Positions 51,315-60,204 of a stretch of DNA of 64,000 nt are shown here, one piece after another. The notes below the pieces were generated by a model, which saw only the letters and a program-made list of their open reading frames with translations, searched no databases and had not been told where the DNA came from. The stretch lies in assembly GCA_016699715.1 (NCBI GenBank), contig CP065007.1, positions 3,235,001 through 3,299,000 on the forward strand. The letters run 5' to 3'. This DNA comes from Candidatus Competibacteraceae bacterium (GTDB lineage: Bacteria > Pseudomonadota > Gammaproteobacteria > Competibacterales > Competibacteraceae). The number at the start of each line of letters is the position of its first letter. The first letter of the stretch is position 1. Position numbers and translations under genes: made by a program.

Positions 51315-53185
51315 AAAAGCCGGCCAAGAACGACAAGAACGACGCGCACCCACATGGCCAAGTCCGTCGTAGCCAATTGCTCAACATCTATGGCCCCGGC
51401 GCCTTGATCGACCTGCCGAAGCATTCCGCGCTGGTCGGTGGCCTCGATGATTGGCGCGGGACCGGAACCTTAATCGACGAACCCCGGCTGTTGCAGAAAA
51501 TTCGCCGATTCCTCCCCGAGATCCGCGAACTGCGCGAACCGCCGATCGATTCCGATCCCCGATGCCCCAACACCGGCGTCACCGTCTGGCAATTCCCGGA
51601 ATGGTTCGTCACCCAGGACTTCGTCCGGGGCCGCGCCCGTCGCCTGGTGCATCGGCGTTTGCTGAACCGCGGCAAGCTTGAAGACGAAGACGACAAAAGG
51701 ACAAAGCACCCGGTGGTGCCGGTGCGCTTTGTCCGCGCCTGTCCCAAGGGCCATATCGGCGACATTGACTGGTATGCCTTCGTGCATGACGACCCCAAAA
51801 GCCCCTGTCGCCGGACCTTGTGGCTGGAAGAGCAGGGCAGCAGCGGCGACCTGGCCAGCCTGTGGGTGCGCTGCGACTGTGGCAACCGTCGCTCGGTGGC
51901 CGCCGCCTCGAAACGGGAGTTCAAGGCGCTGGGCTATTGCAACGGCAGCCGGCCCTGGCTGGGTCGGGCGGCGGAAAAAGAAGACTGCGACGAACTCAAC
52001 CGCCTGTTGATCCGTTCCGCCAGCCACGCCTATTTCGCGCAGTTGCTCAGCGTCATCTCCCTGCCGCTGGAACAGGACGACCCGGTGATGGATGCCATCG
52101 CTGCTGTGTGGAACTCGCTGCAAAAGGTCGATTCCACTGAAAAGCTGGACATATTGCGTGAATTATTGCCCGATGTGGAAACCGCTTTACAGGGATTAGA
52201 CAGCACTGCTGTTTTAACCGCCATCCACGCTCGCCGCAACGCCGGCAAAGCCAGCAGCGGCCCGTCGTCCCTGACGGTCAAGGATGCGGAATTGGAAGTT
52301 CTGACCGCCTCGCAAGACCCGATTGGCCGCGATCACCCCGACAGCGTGTTTTATGCCCGCGCCTTCACCCCGGCCCTCCCGGTGGGCACAAGCCGGAGTA
52401 CGGGCGCGCACGCCATCGAACGCATCCTGCTGATTCACCGCCTGCGCGAAGTGGTCGCCCAAGTCGGCTTTACCCGCTTTGAAGCCGTCGCCCCGAAAAC
52501 CGACGGTGAACTGGCTGATCTGGACATTGGCGTCGAACGGGCCGCCCTCGGGTTGGAGGCCCACTGGCTCCCCAGCGTGGACAACCGTGGCGAAGGTATC
52601 TTCATCGGCTTTCAGCGCGACGCGATCCAGCACTGGCTGCGCCAACCGGCGGTGATCCAGCGCCATGAACAACTGCGGCAAGGCTTCCATGCGTGGCTGA
52701 CGGAACATCCGAAAAGCCAACGTGAATTCCCGGGGGCGGATTATCTGCTGTTGCACACCTTGTCCCACCTCCTGCTGACGGTGATGGCTCTGGACTGCGG
52801 TTATCCAGCCAGTTCGATCCGCGAGCGGATTTACGCCAGCGATCTGGGTTACGGCATCCTGCTCTACACCGCCTCCCCCGACGCCGAAGGCACCTTGGGC
52901 GGCTTGGTCAAAGCCGGCGAGCGCATCCACGATCACCTGCAAGCGGCCTTGGAGTGGGGGCGCTTGTGCAGTAACGACCCGGTCTGTGCCCAACACCGAC
53001 CGGACGACCCTCACGAACGACGCTTTTTGCACGGCGCGGCCTGTCACGGCTGCCTGCTGATCGCCGAAACCTCGTGTGAACAGGGCAACGACTTTCTGGA
53101 TCGCACCCTGGTCGTGCCGACCGTGGATAGCGCCGCCGCCGCTTTTTTTCCCGATCCGCCATGCCCAACCCCTGGTCCCGGCTGA
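51311..53185 (+). CDS. drmB: DISARM protein DrmB (DUF1998)
   Basis: A 624-residue DUF1998 protein. The N-terminus has the family signature RRSQLLNIYGPGALIDLP. A CxC-type cluster (WVRCDCGN) follows in the first third. The C-terminal DUF1998 domain includes YLLLHTLSHLLLTVMALDCG, SDLGYGILLYTASPDAEGTLGGLV and a cysteine set (CSNDPVCAQH, GAACHGCLLIAETSCEQGN) likely to bind zinc. DrmB forms a complex with the helicase DrmA in DISARM. The chosen ATG overlaps the drmA stop; the longer open frame upstream lies within drmA. It overlaps the drmC fragment by 25 bases. Confidence 0.9.
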   Translation: MKKPAKNDKNDAHPHGQVRRSQLLNIYGPGALIDLPKHSALVGGLDDWRGTGTLIDEPRLLQKIRRFLPEIRELREPPIDSDPRCPNTGVTVWQFPEWFVTQDFVRGRARRLVHRRLLNRGKLEDEDDKRTKHPVVPVRFVRACPKGHIGDIDWYAFVHDDPKSPCRRTLWLEEQGSSGDLASLWVRCDCGNRRSVAAASKREFKALGYCNGSRPWLGRAAEKEDCDELNRLLIRSASHAYFAQLLSVISLPLEQDDPVMDAIAAVWNSLQKVDSTEKLDILRELLPDVETALQGLDSTAVLTAIHARRNAGKASSGPSSLTVKDAELEVLTASQDPIGRDHPDSVFYARAFTPALPVGTSRSTGAHAIERILLIHRLREVVAQVGFTRFEAVAPKTDGELADLDIGVERAALGLEAHWLPSVDNRGEGIFIGFQRDAIQHWLRQPAVIQRHEQLRQGFHAWLTEHPKSQREFPGADYLLLHTLSHLLLTVMALDCGYPASSIRERIYASDLGYGILLYTASPDAEGTLGGLVKAGERIHDHLQAALEWGRLCSNDPVCAQHRPDDPHERRFLHGAACHGCLLIAETSCEQGNDFLDRTLVVPTVDSAAAAFFPDPPCPTPGPG

Positions 53186-53379
53186 GCGAAGCCGACGTGC
53201 GGCAACTGGGCGGCGCCTTGCAAGCCGGCCGGCTAAGGCTGCCCTTCAGCACCGTCGGCCCGCAACGCTATCTGGCGGCGGAAAATATTCGGGCGGTGGT
53301 GGCGGTTCTGGATAGCGCGTCACGATCCGGTCACGCCGGTACGGCGGGGAAGATTGATGACGTATCTCTAATTTCTTGA
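53161..53379 (+). pseudogene. drmC: Truncated DrmC (phospholipase D-like DISARM protein)
   Basis: The first ~60 residues (MPNPWSRLSEADVRQLGGAL, QAGRLRLPF, ENIRAVVAVLDS) match the N-terminal helical part typical of DrmC. The frame then leaves the family near 53325 and ends at 72 residues, just before a tRNA-Pro gene. The phospholipase D catalytic domain with its HKD motifs is absent. Truncation by a recombination event at the tRNA is the simplest explanation. DrmC was reported dispensable for protection in the system first studied, so the remaining genes could still be active. Confidence 0.7.
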
Positions 53380-53390
53380 AAGATTAGAGA
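53365..53390. other. Hairpin between drmC remnant and tRNA-Pro
   Basis: TCTCTAAT and ATTAGAGA form an eight-base-pair stem with a ten-base loop, followed by A6 on the plus strand. The same A-run is a T-run directly after the tRNA 3' end on the minus strand, so part of this may end the tRNA transcript. It also marks the right end of the island. Confidence 0.4.
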
Positions 53391-53397
53391 AAAAAGA

Positions 53398-53474
<77 letters not shown>

Positions 53475-53487
53475 ATGGGGAAGGACT

Positions 53488-54456
53488 TTAAGAGTGGCGA
53501 TTCACCGCAAAGCGGGCCAATCCAGCCAGGGCATCCTTGGCACTTGAATCGGCCAGCGACGCCAGGCTGGCGACTGCCTGTTCGGCTTCCCTCGCGGCAA
53601 GACGCGAAGTATAGTCCAGCGCCCCGGTGGACTCAATAGTACGGGTGACGATATCGATGTGTTCCAGTCCACCGTGCTCAATGGCCTCGCGAATGATCCG
53701 AACCTGCTCGGGCGTGCCATGGCGCATGGCGTGAATCAGCGGCAGGGTCGGCTTACCTTCGGCCAGGTCGTCACCGATGTTCTTGCCCAGTTCGGCGCTG
53801 GAAGCGCTGTAATCCAGCACATCGTCGATCATTTGAAAAGCGGTTCCCAAGTGTAGCCCGTAGTGGGCCAGTGCCCGCTCCTCCCCCTCCGGCCGACCGG
53901 CCAGCACCGCTCCCAGTTGCGCCGCCGCCTCGAACAGCTTGGCGGTTTTGCAGTGAATCACCGCCATGTAGCGCTCTTCGCTGGTATCGGGGTCGTGGCA
54001 ATTCAGCAATTGCAGGACTTCGCCCTCGGCGATGGTATTGGTGGTATCGGCCAAAATCTCCATGACTCGCATGTTGCCGATGCCGACCATCATTTGAAAC
54101 GAACGGGAATATAAGAAGTCGCCCACCAGCACGCTGGCCTGACTGCCCCAGATGGCGTTGGCGGTTTCCCGTCCGCGGCGCAAGCTGGATTCGTCCACCA
54201 CATCATCGTGCAACAGGGTGGCGGTGTGGATGAACTCGATGATGGCGGCGGCGTCGATATGCCGGTCGCCGGCATAGCCGCAGGCCCGCGCCGCCAGCAG
54301 CACGGTCGCCGGCCGCAGCCGTTTGCCGCCGCTGTCGATGATATAGCCGGCCAACTGGTTGATCAGCATCACGTCGGAATGGAGCTGCCGGCGGATCAGG
54401 GCGTTGACGGCGCGCATGTCGTCCGCGACCGGCGCGCGGATTTGTTCGATTTCCAT
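53488..54456 (-). CDS. ispB: Octaprenyl (polyprenyl) diphosphate synthase
   Basis: Trans-prenyltransferase that makes the isoprenoid side chain of ubiquinone or menaquinone. The 322-residue product has the first Asp-rich motif in LLHDDVVDESSLRRGRETAN and the second in MIDDVLDYSAS, plus the KTAKLF block. The start chosen (MEIEQIRAPVADDM) fits E. coli IspB; eleven further upstream codons are open. It lies divergent from rplU, as in E. coli, and upstream of tRNA-Pro in the same direction. Confidence 0.93.
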   Translation of the reverse strand: MEIEQIRAPVADDMRAVNALIRRQLHSDVMLINQLAGYIIDSGGKRLRPATVLLAARACGYAGDRHIDAAAIIEFIHTATLLHDDVVDESSLRRGRETANAIWGSQASVLVGDFLYSRSFQMMVGIGNMRVMEILADTTNTIAEGEVLQLLNCHDPDTSEERYMAVIHCKTAKLFEAAAQLGAVLAGRPEGEERALAHYGLHLGTAFQMIDDVLDYSASSAELGKNIGDDLAEGKPTLPLIHAMRHGTPEQVRIIREAIEHGGLEHIDIVTRTIESTGALDYTSRLAAREAEQAVASLASLADSSAKDALAGLARFAVNRHS

Positions 54457-54554
54457 GGTGGCGGATCGCCTTGATGAAGACGCTCGCAATGCTACGGATT
54501 GGTTGCGACAGGGTCAAGGTGAGAGCCTAAGCGCCGCTGTCAACAGGAATTTGT

Positions 54555-54583
54555 TTGACCTTGCCGGGGGGTATCGCTAGAAT
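54555..54583 (+). promoter_or_regulatory. Sigma-70 promoter of rplU-rpmA
   Basis: TTGACC, 17 bases, TAGAAT. The predicted start is near 54590, about 40 bases before rplU. This is the best sigma-70 match I found in the window and fits a strong ribosomal-protein promoter. Confidence 0.75.
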
Positions 54584-54628
54584 CACGTCCCTTTAGTCGG
54601 GACGGGTGAGCCGTCTGGAGATTTCGCT

Positions 54629-54979
54629 ATGTACGCAGTCATTAAAACCGGAGGCAAACAATACCGGGTAGCCGAGGGTCAGACCCTCAAGGTCGAAAAA
54701 CTCGAAATCGAGGAAGGCGCCTCCGTGGAGTTCGACACGGTATTGATGATTGCCGATGGCGACCAGATTACAGTCGGCGCGCCCTATGTGGAAGGCGCCC
54801 GAGTGACGGCCACCGTCAAATCCCAGGGGCGCGGCCCCAAGATCCGCATCGTCAAGTTCCGCCGCCGCAAGCACTACCGCAAGACCCAGGGTCACCGCCA
54901 GTCCTTTACGGAGCTGAGCATCAGCGGCATCAGCGGCCTCCAGACGACCGCTTGGGCGGCGCCGAACCTCGAGGGCTGA
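54629..54979 (+). CDS. rplU: 50S ribosomal protein L21
   Basis: Large-subunit protein binding 23S rRNA near domain I. The 116-residue product has the canonical start MYAVIKTGGKQYRVAEGQ and the basic signature KIRIVKFRRRKHYRKTQGHR at about residues 71-90. It is slightly longer than E. coli L21 (103) because of a C-terminal extension (SGLQTTAWAAPNLEG). GGAG lies eight bases before the ATG. It forms an operon with rpmA, five bases after its stop. Confidence 0.97.
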   Translation: MYAVIKTGGKQYRVAEGQTLKVEKLEIEEGASVEFDTVLMIADGDQITVGAPYVEGARVTATVKSQGRGPKIRIVKFRRRKHYRKTQGHRQSFTELSISGISGLQTTAWAAPNLEG

Positions 54980-54983
54980 AATC

Positions 54984-55244
54984 ATGGCACACAAGAAAGC
55001 AGGTGGCAGCAGCCGTAACGGTCGCGACTCGCAAGCACAGCGGTTGGGCGTCAAGCTGTTTGGCGGCCAACTGGCGCGCGCCGGGAATATCATCATCCGG
55101 CAGCGGGGCACCCGGTTCTATCCAGGCCAGAACGTCGGTTGCGGCAAGGATCATACTCTGTTCGCCAAGGCCGACGGCCATGTGGTGTTTACGGTCAAGG
55201 GTCCCCACAACCGCAAGTATGTGAGCATCCAGCCGGCGCAATAA
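54984..55244 (+). CDS. rpmA: 50S ribosomal protein L27
   Basis: L27 reaches into the peptidyl-transferase centre with its N-terminus. The 86-residue product starts MAHKKAGGSSRNGRDSQAQR and has GNIIIRQRGTRFYPG and VGCGKDHTLFAKADG, all conserved. It follows rplU closely and is followed by an intrinsic terminator before obgE. Confidence 0.97.
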   Translation: MAHKKAGGSSRNGRDSQAQRLGVKLFGGQLARAGNIIIRQRGTRFYPGQNVGCGKDHTLFAKADGHVVFTVKGPHNRKYVSIQPAQ

Positions 55245-55270
55245 TGGCTCCGGCTTTAGCGAGCGCGTCG

Positions 55271-55298
55271 AAAGCCCCGTCCGGGGCTTTTGTTTTTT
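55271..55298 (+). terminator. Intrinsic terminator after rpmA
   Basis: AAAGCCCC and GGGGCTTT form a perfect stem with a GTCC loop, followed by TTGTTTTTT. It sits 26 bases after the rpmA stop and ends 22 bases before the obgE start, so obgE is reached by read-through or has its own promoter. Confidence 0.9.
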
Positions 55299-55319
55299 CC
55301 ACGGTTCACGAAGGACGCC

Positions 55320-56370
<1,051 letters not shown>

Positions 56371-56381
<11 letters not shown>

Positions 56382-57501
56382 GACGCGCGCGCAGTTGGGC
56401 GGCGCCCGGCGCTGGGTGGTCAAGATCGGCAGCGCCATGATCACCAACGACGGCCAGGGGCTGGACAATTTCTCCATCGACGCCTGGGTGGCGCAGATGG
56501 CGGAACTGCATCGGGCCGGCCGGGAACTGTTGCTGGTGACTTCCGGCGCGGTGGCCGAGGGTATGCGGCGACTGGGCTGGAGCCAGCGGCCGACCGTGCT
56601 ATCCGACTTGCAGGCGGCGGCGGCGGTGGGGCAAATGGGGCTGGTGCAGGCCTGGGAGGCGGCCTTCGAACGCCATGGCATCCGCACCGCGCAGGTCCTG
56701 CTCACCCACGAGGATGCCTCCGACCGCCAGCGCTATCTCAACATCCGCAATACCTTGCGTACCCTGCTGCGCTTGCGGGTGGTGCCGGTCATCAACGAAA
56801 ACGACACGGTGGCCTTCGAGGAAATCCGCTTCGGCGACAACGACACCCTGGGCGCGCTGGTGGCCAATCTGGTGGAAGCGGAGCTGTACGTCATTCTCAC
56901 CGACCAGCAGGGGCTGTACGACCGCAACCCGCGCCAGTTCGCGGAAGCTTGTCTGATCGGCGAGGGCCGGGCCGGCGATGTGGCGCTGGAAGCCATGGCC
57001 GGCGGCGGGGCGGGCAGTTTGGGGCGCGGCGGCATGTTGACCAAGCTGCACGCGGCGGGGCGGGCGGCGCGCTCCGGCGCTTTTACCCTGCTGGCCTGGG
57101 GGCGCGAACCGGAGGTGCTGCGGCGGGTGGCGGGCGGCGAGGCGCTGGGCACGCTGCTGCGGCCGAGTCAGAGCCCGGTGGCGGCGCGCAAGCAGTGGCT
57201 GGCGGTGCAGTTGCAGGTGCGCGGGCGGCTGCATTTGGACGCCGGGGCGGTGCGAGCCTTGCGCACGGCCGGCAAGAGTCTGCTGCCGGTCGGCGTGACG
57301 GCGATCGAAGGGCGGTTCGAGCGTGGCGATCTGGTGTCCTGCCTGGACCCCGCCGGTGGCGAAGTAGCGCGCGGACTGATGAACTACGATGTGACTCATG
57401 CCTTGCTACTGATCGGCAAGACCACCCGCCGCATCGAGGAACTGCTCGGGCATGTGGACGACCCGGAACTGATCCACCGGGATAATCTGGTGCTGGTGTA
57501 G
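56371..57501 (+). CDS. proB: Glutamate 5-kinase
   Basis: First enzyme of proline synthesis: ATP-dependent phosphorylation of glutamate. The 376-residue product has an amino-acid kinase domain (WVVKIGSAMITNDGQGLDN, TSGAVAEGMRRLGW, INENDTVAFEEIRFGDND, GRGGMLTKLHAA) and a C-terminal PUA domain (about 285-370). Usual proline feedback residues cannot be checked by eye. Its start lies inside the end of obgE, so translation is probably coupled, an order common in gammaproteobacteria. Confidence 0.95.
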
Positions 57502-57529
57502 CGGGCGGGGCGGTTTCGACGCGGCGGCC

Positions 57530-58870
57530 TCATCCCGGCAGGAAGCGGGAAATCCACAGGCCGAACTGTCGCGGTTGCCGGGTCTGCACCAGCAGCCGGC
57601 CGGGACCGAAAAACCGGCAGACGATTTTCTCGCCGGAGGTAAAGGCGGCGATGAAGCCGGGATTACCCATCTCCAGTTCGTAACGCATGGACTGGGACCA
57701 GGCGACCAGGTGGCCGTTATCGACGATCTTTTGTTGGCCCGGCTGGAGGTTGAATTCATGGATCGCGCCGTAGGACTCCAGAAAAACCAGCCCGCGACCT
57801 TCGGCCTTGAGAATGAAAAAGCCTTCCTGACTGAAAAGCCCCCGCGCGATGTTTTGCACCTGAGTACTGACCTGAACCGCCTCACTGCATGCCAGAAAAC
57901 CGTCTTTTTGAATGATGTACCCATCGCCGGCTTGAAGATCCAGCACCGCTACTTCCCCAGGCGCGGCCGGGGCGAAGAACACCGAGCCCGGCCCGCGCGC
58001 CGCCGTCAGGGTTTGCAGGAAAAAGCTCTCGCCGCTCATCAGCCGGCCGAGGCCGCCCAGCAATCCACCGTCCATTCTGCTCTCGACGTCGATGGTCGGC
58101 GCCATGGCCACCATGGCGTCGGACTGGGCTTTCAAGTGACGGCCGCGCGGCAGATCGACGCGGGCCAGCGCATACGCGCCCGGATACAGAATCTCGTAAT
58201 CGAGATCGGCGGTGGCGGAATGGCGGACGATGCTCCCGGTGGGCAAGGCCCCGGTGGCGGGTGCTTTTCCGATGGAGACGGGCGCGGCTTGCGCGGCGGT
58301 GGCGCGCGATACCGGCGGCGGAGATGCGGCAGGCGCTTCTTCGCGGATATCGACCCCGAAGTAGGTGGCCAGTGGCCCCAGACCGCCGGCGAAGCCCTGG
58401 CCCACCGCGCGAAACTTCCACTGATCGTTGCGCCGGTAGACCTCGCCGAGAATCAGCGCCGCCTCGCTCATGCCGGTGGTGGGTGGACTGAAGCTCATCA
58501 GTTCGGTCCGCGCCGTATCGAAGACCCGGAGATCGATCCGGCGAGCCTGCGCAAAAGAACCATGACCGTGCAGCGTCAGACAGAGGGCGATTTTGGCCAC
58601 GTCGCTGGGCAAATCGCCGAGTCGGATGTGGAATGCCTGTCGCTCCGGTTCGGTGCCCTGGCTCAGCGTCAAGGAACCGCAGGCCGAGCGCGGGTTGTTG
58701 TAGAACACGAAGTCCGCATCCCCACTGACGCGATCGCCCTTGCGCAGGATAAAAGCACTGGCGTCGGCTTCGTGGCCACCGGGCCGTTCGGGTTCCCAGG
58801 CGACGCTGATCCGAATCTCCGCGCCGCTGGGCAGGGGCAGGTTGGCGCCCGGCTGGAGTGACCTTGCCAT
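57530..58870 (-). CDS. TerD-AIM24 fusion protein
   Basis: A 446-residue protein with two recognisable parts. Residues 1-175 are a TerD (tellurium-resistance, calcium-binding) domain: ISVAWEP, ADASAFIL, GDADFVFYNN, IALCLTLHG and ALILGEVYRRNDQWKFRAVG. After a Pro/Ala linker, residues about 215-446 are an AIM24/TIGR00266 beta-rich domain (SDAMVAMAPTIDVESRMDGG, GESFFLQTL, QKDGFLACS). The downstream half closely resembles the neighbouring single-domain gene, which points to duplication and fusion. Function is not known; TerD proteins are tied to stress and membrane surveillance. It converges with proB. Confidence 0.85.
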   Translation of the reverse strand: MARSLQPGANLPLPSGAEIRISVAWEPERPGGHEADASAFILRKGDRVSGDADFVFYNNPRSACGSLTLSQGTEPERQAFHIRLGDLPSDVAKIALCLTLHGHGSFAQARRIDLRVFDTARTELMSFSPPTTGMSEAALILGEVYRRNDQWKFRAVGQGFAGGLGPLATYFGVDIREEAPAASPPPVSRATAAQAAPVSIGKAPATGALPTGSIVRHSATADLDYEILYPGAYALARVDLPRGRHLKAQSDAMVAMAPTIDVESRMDGGLLGGLGRLMSGESFFLQTLTAARGPGSVFFAPAAPGEVAVLDLQAGDGYIIQKDGFLACSEAVQVSTQVQNIARGLFSQEGFFILKAEGRGLVFLESYGAIHEFNLQPGQQKIVDNGHLVAWSQSMRYELEMGNPGFIAAFTSGEKIVCRFFGPGRLLVQTRQPRQFGLWISRFLPG

Positions 58871-58874
58871 CCGC

Positions 58875-59600
58875 TCAGCCTCTTCGATTGGATGGCAGGA
58901 GCGGGCGAACCCACGCGCCGAAGGCAGCCGGATTGCGGCTTTGGATGTAGATTTTACCGGGTCCCCTGAAACGGCACACGACGCCCTCGCCGGATGTGAA
59001 GCTGGAAATCCAGCCCGCGCTGGCCTTCTCGATCTTGTACTGCATCGTTTCGGGCCAGGCGACCAGATGGCCGTTATCGACGATCATTTCCTGGCCGGCG
59101 GGCACATCGAGTTCATGGATGGCGCCGTAGCTTTCGGCAAACAGCATGCCCCGGCCACTGGCCTTGAGCACAAAGAAGCCTTCGCCACTGAAAAGCCCCC
59201 GAGTGAGATTTTGGGCGGTGGTGGAGATATTGACGCCTTCGCTGGCCGCCAGGAAGCCGTCCTTTTGCAGGATGTAGGCTTGGTGGCCATCGAGTTGAAC
59301 CGGCAGCAGGTCTCCCGGCTGGGCAGGTGCCAGATGCGCCACGCCGGCGCCGCGGGATGCTCTCAGCGTTTGAAAGAAGAGGCTTTCTCCGCTGAACATG
59401 CGCCCGAGTCCGCCGAGCAGGCCGCCCTCCATCTTGCCTTCCACGTCGATGGTGGGGTCCATGGCCACCATGGCGTCGGACTGGGCCTTGAGGGTTTGGC
59501 CGGGTTGGAGATGAACCTCCAGCAGGGCGAAGGCACCCCGATAGAGCACCCGGAAAGTGAGATCTTCAAGAGTTTGCAGGTCTGACGAAGGTGCAACCAT
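58875..59600 (-). CDS. AIM24 family protein
   Basis: A 241-residue single AIM24/TIGR00266 domain. Landmarks are SDAMVAMDPTIDVEGKMEGG, GESLFFQTLRASRG, AYILQKDGFLAASEGVNIS and LVAWPETMQYKIE. The ATG chosen gives MVAPSSDLQTLE; a TTG start twelve codons upstream is possible. It ends four bases before the TerD-AIM24 fusion gene on the same strand, so the two are likely co-transcribed. The same domain is found in yeast Aim24 and in many bacteria, but its activity is undefined. Confidence 0.85.
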   Translation of the reverse strand: MVAPSSDLQTLEDLTFRVLYRGAFALLEVHLQPGQTLKAQSDAMVAMDPTIDVEGKMEGGLLGGLGRMFSGESLFFQTLRASRGAGVAHLAPAQPGDLLPVQLDGHQAYILQKDGFLAASEGVNISTTAQNLTRGLFSGEGFFVLKASGRGMLFAESYGAIHELDVPAGQEMIVDNGHLVAWPETMQYKIEKASAGWISSFTSGEGVVCRFRGPGKIYIQSRNPAAFGAWVRPLLPSNRRG

Positions 59601-59742
59601 GGCATTGTCCGACAAATTTCGGCAGGGATTTGCCAACTAAAGGTAGTCGAACTGGTTTCTCCAAACAATGCCCTTCATGGATACAAGCGTTCGCTATCCG
59701 GGCAGTCAGTCAAAACGTGGAACGATCAACGAGGAATGATAC

Positions 59743-60204
59743 ATGCGAATGAAGCAATGGACCGGTGGGTTGGCAGCCATCGCGATTCTGATGGCCGGCG
59801 GCTGTTCCGGTGGGCAGCCACCCGTGAATTTCGGCGTCAGCGAAGGCCGGCTGGCGCCGTGTCCCAGTTCGCCCAACTGCGTATCGTCGCAGGCGGCGGA
59901 CGAGCAACAGTGGGTCCATCCCTTGCGCTACGAAGCCGAGCGGGCACGGGCGCGTGCCCAACTGCTGGCGGTGCTCGACGGCATGGATCGAGCTGAAATC
60001 GTCCAGGCCGATGAAAACTACATTCATGCCCAGTTCCGTTCGGCGGTCTTCGGTTTCGTGGACGATGTGGAATTTTTGTTCGACCCGCCGGGCTTCATTC
60101 AGGTGCGCTCGGCCGCGCGAAGCGGCTATTACGACTTCGGCGTGAATCACGAGCGAGTGGAGCGCATTCGCGTCCGCTTTAACGAGGCGATGGCAAACCC
60201 CTAG
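59743..60204 (+). CDS. DUF1499 family lipoprotein
   Basis: A 153-residue protein with a lipoprotein signal peptide (WTGGLAAIAILMAGGCSGG, lipidation Cys at residue 21). The DUF1499 body shows CPSSPNCVSSQA, ADENYIHAQFRSAVFGFVDD and DPPGFIQVRSAARSGYYDFG. Function is unknown. GAGGA lies six bases before the ATG. It is divergent from the AIM24 gene and its last 26 bases overlap the end of the convergent GGDEF-EAL gene. Confidence 0.85.
   Translation: MRMKQWTGGLAAIAILMAGGCSGGQPPVNFGVSEGRLAPCPSSPNCVSSQAADEQQWVHPLRYEAERARARAQLLAVLDGMDRAEIVQADENYIHAQFRSAVFGFVDDVEFLFDPPGFIQVRSAARSGYYDFGVNHERVERIRVRFNEAMANP

Noticed and set aside
37337..53379. BREX, Druantia or a type IIG restriction system instead of DISARM
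   Set aside because: There is no pglZ or brxC-like gene, and the SNF2 helicase, large methyltransferase, drmA-type helicase, DUF1998 protein and drmC-like N-terminus in this order fit class 1 DISARM best.
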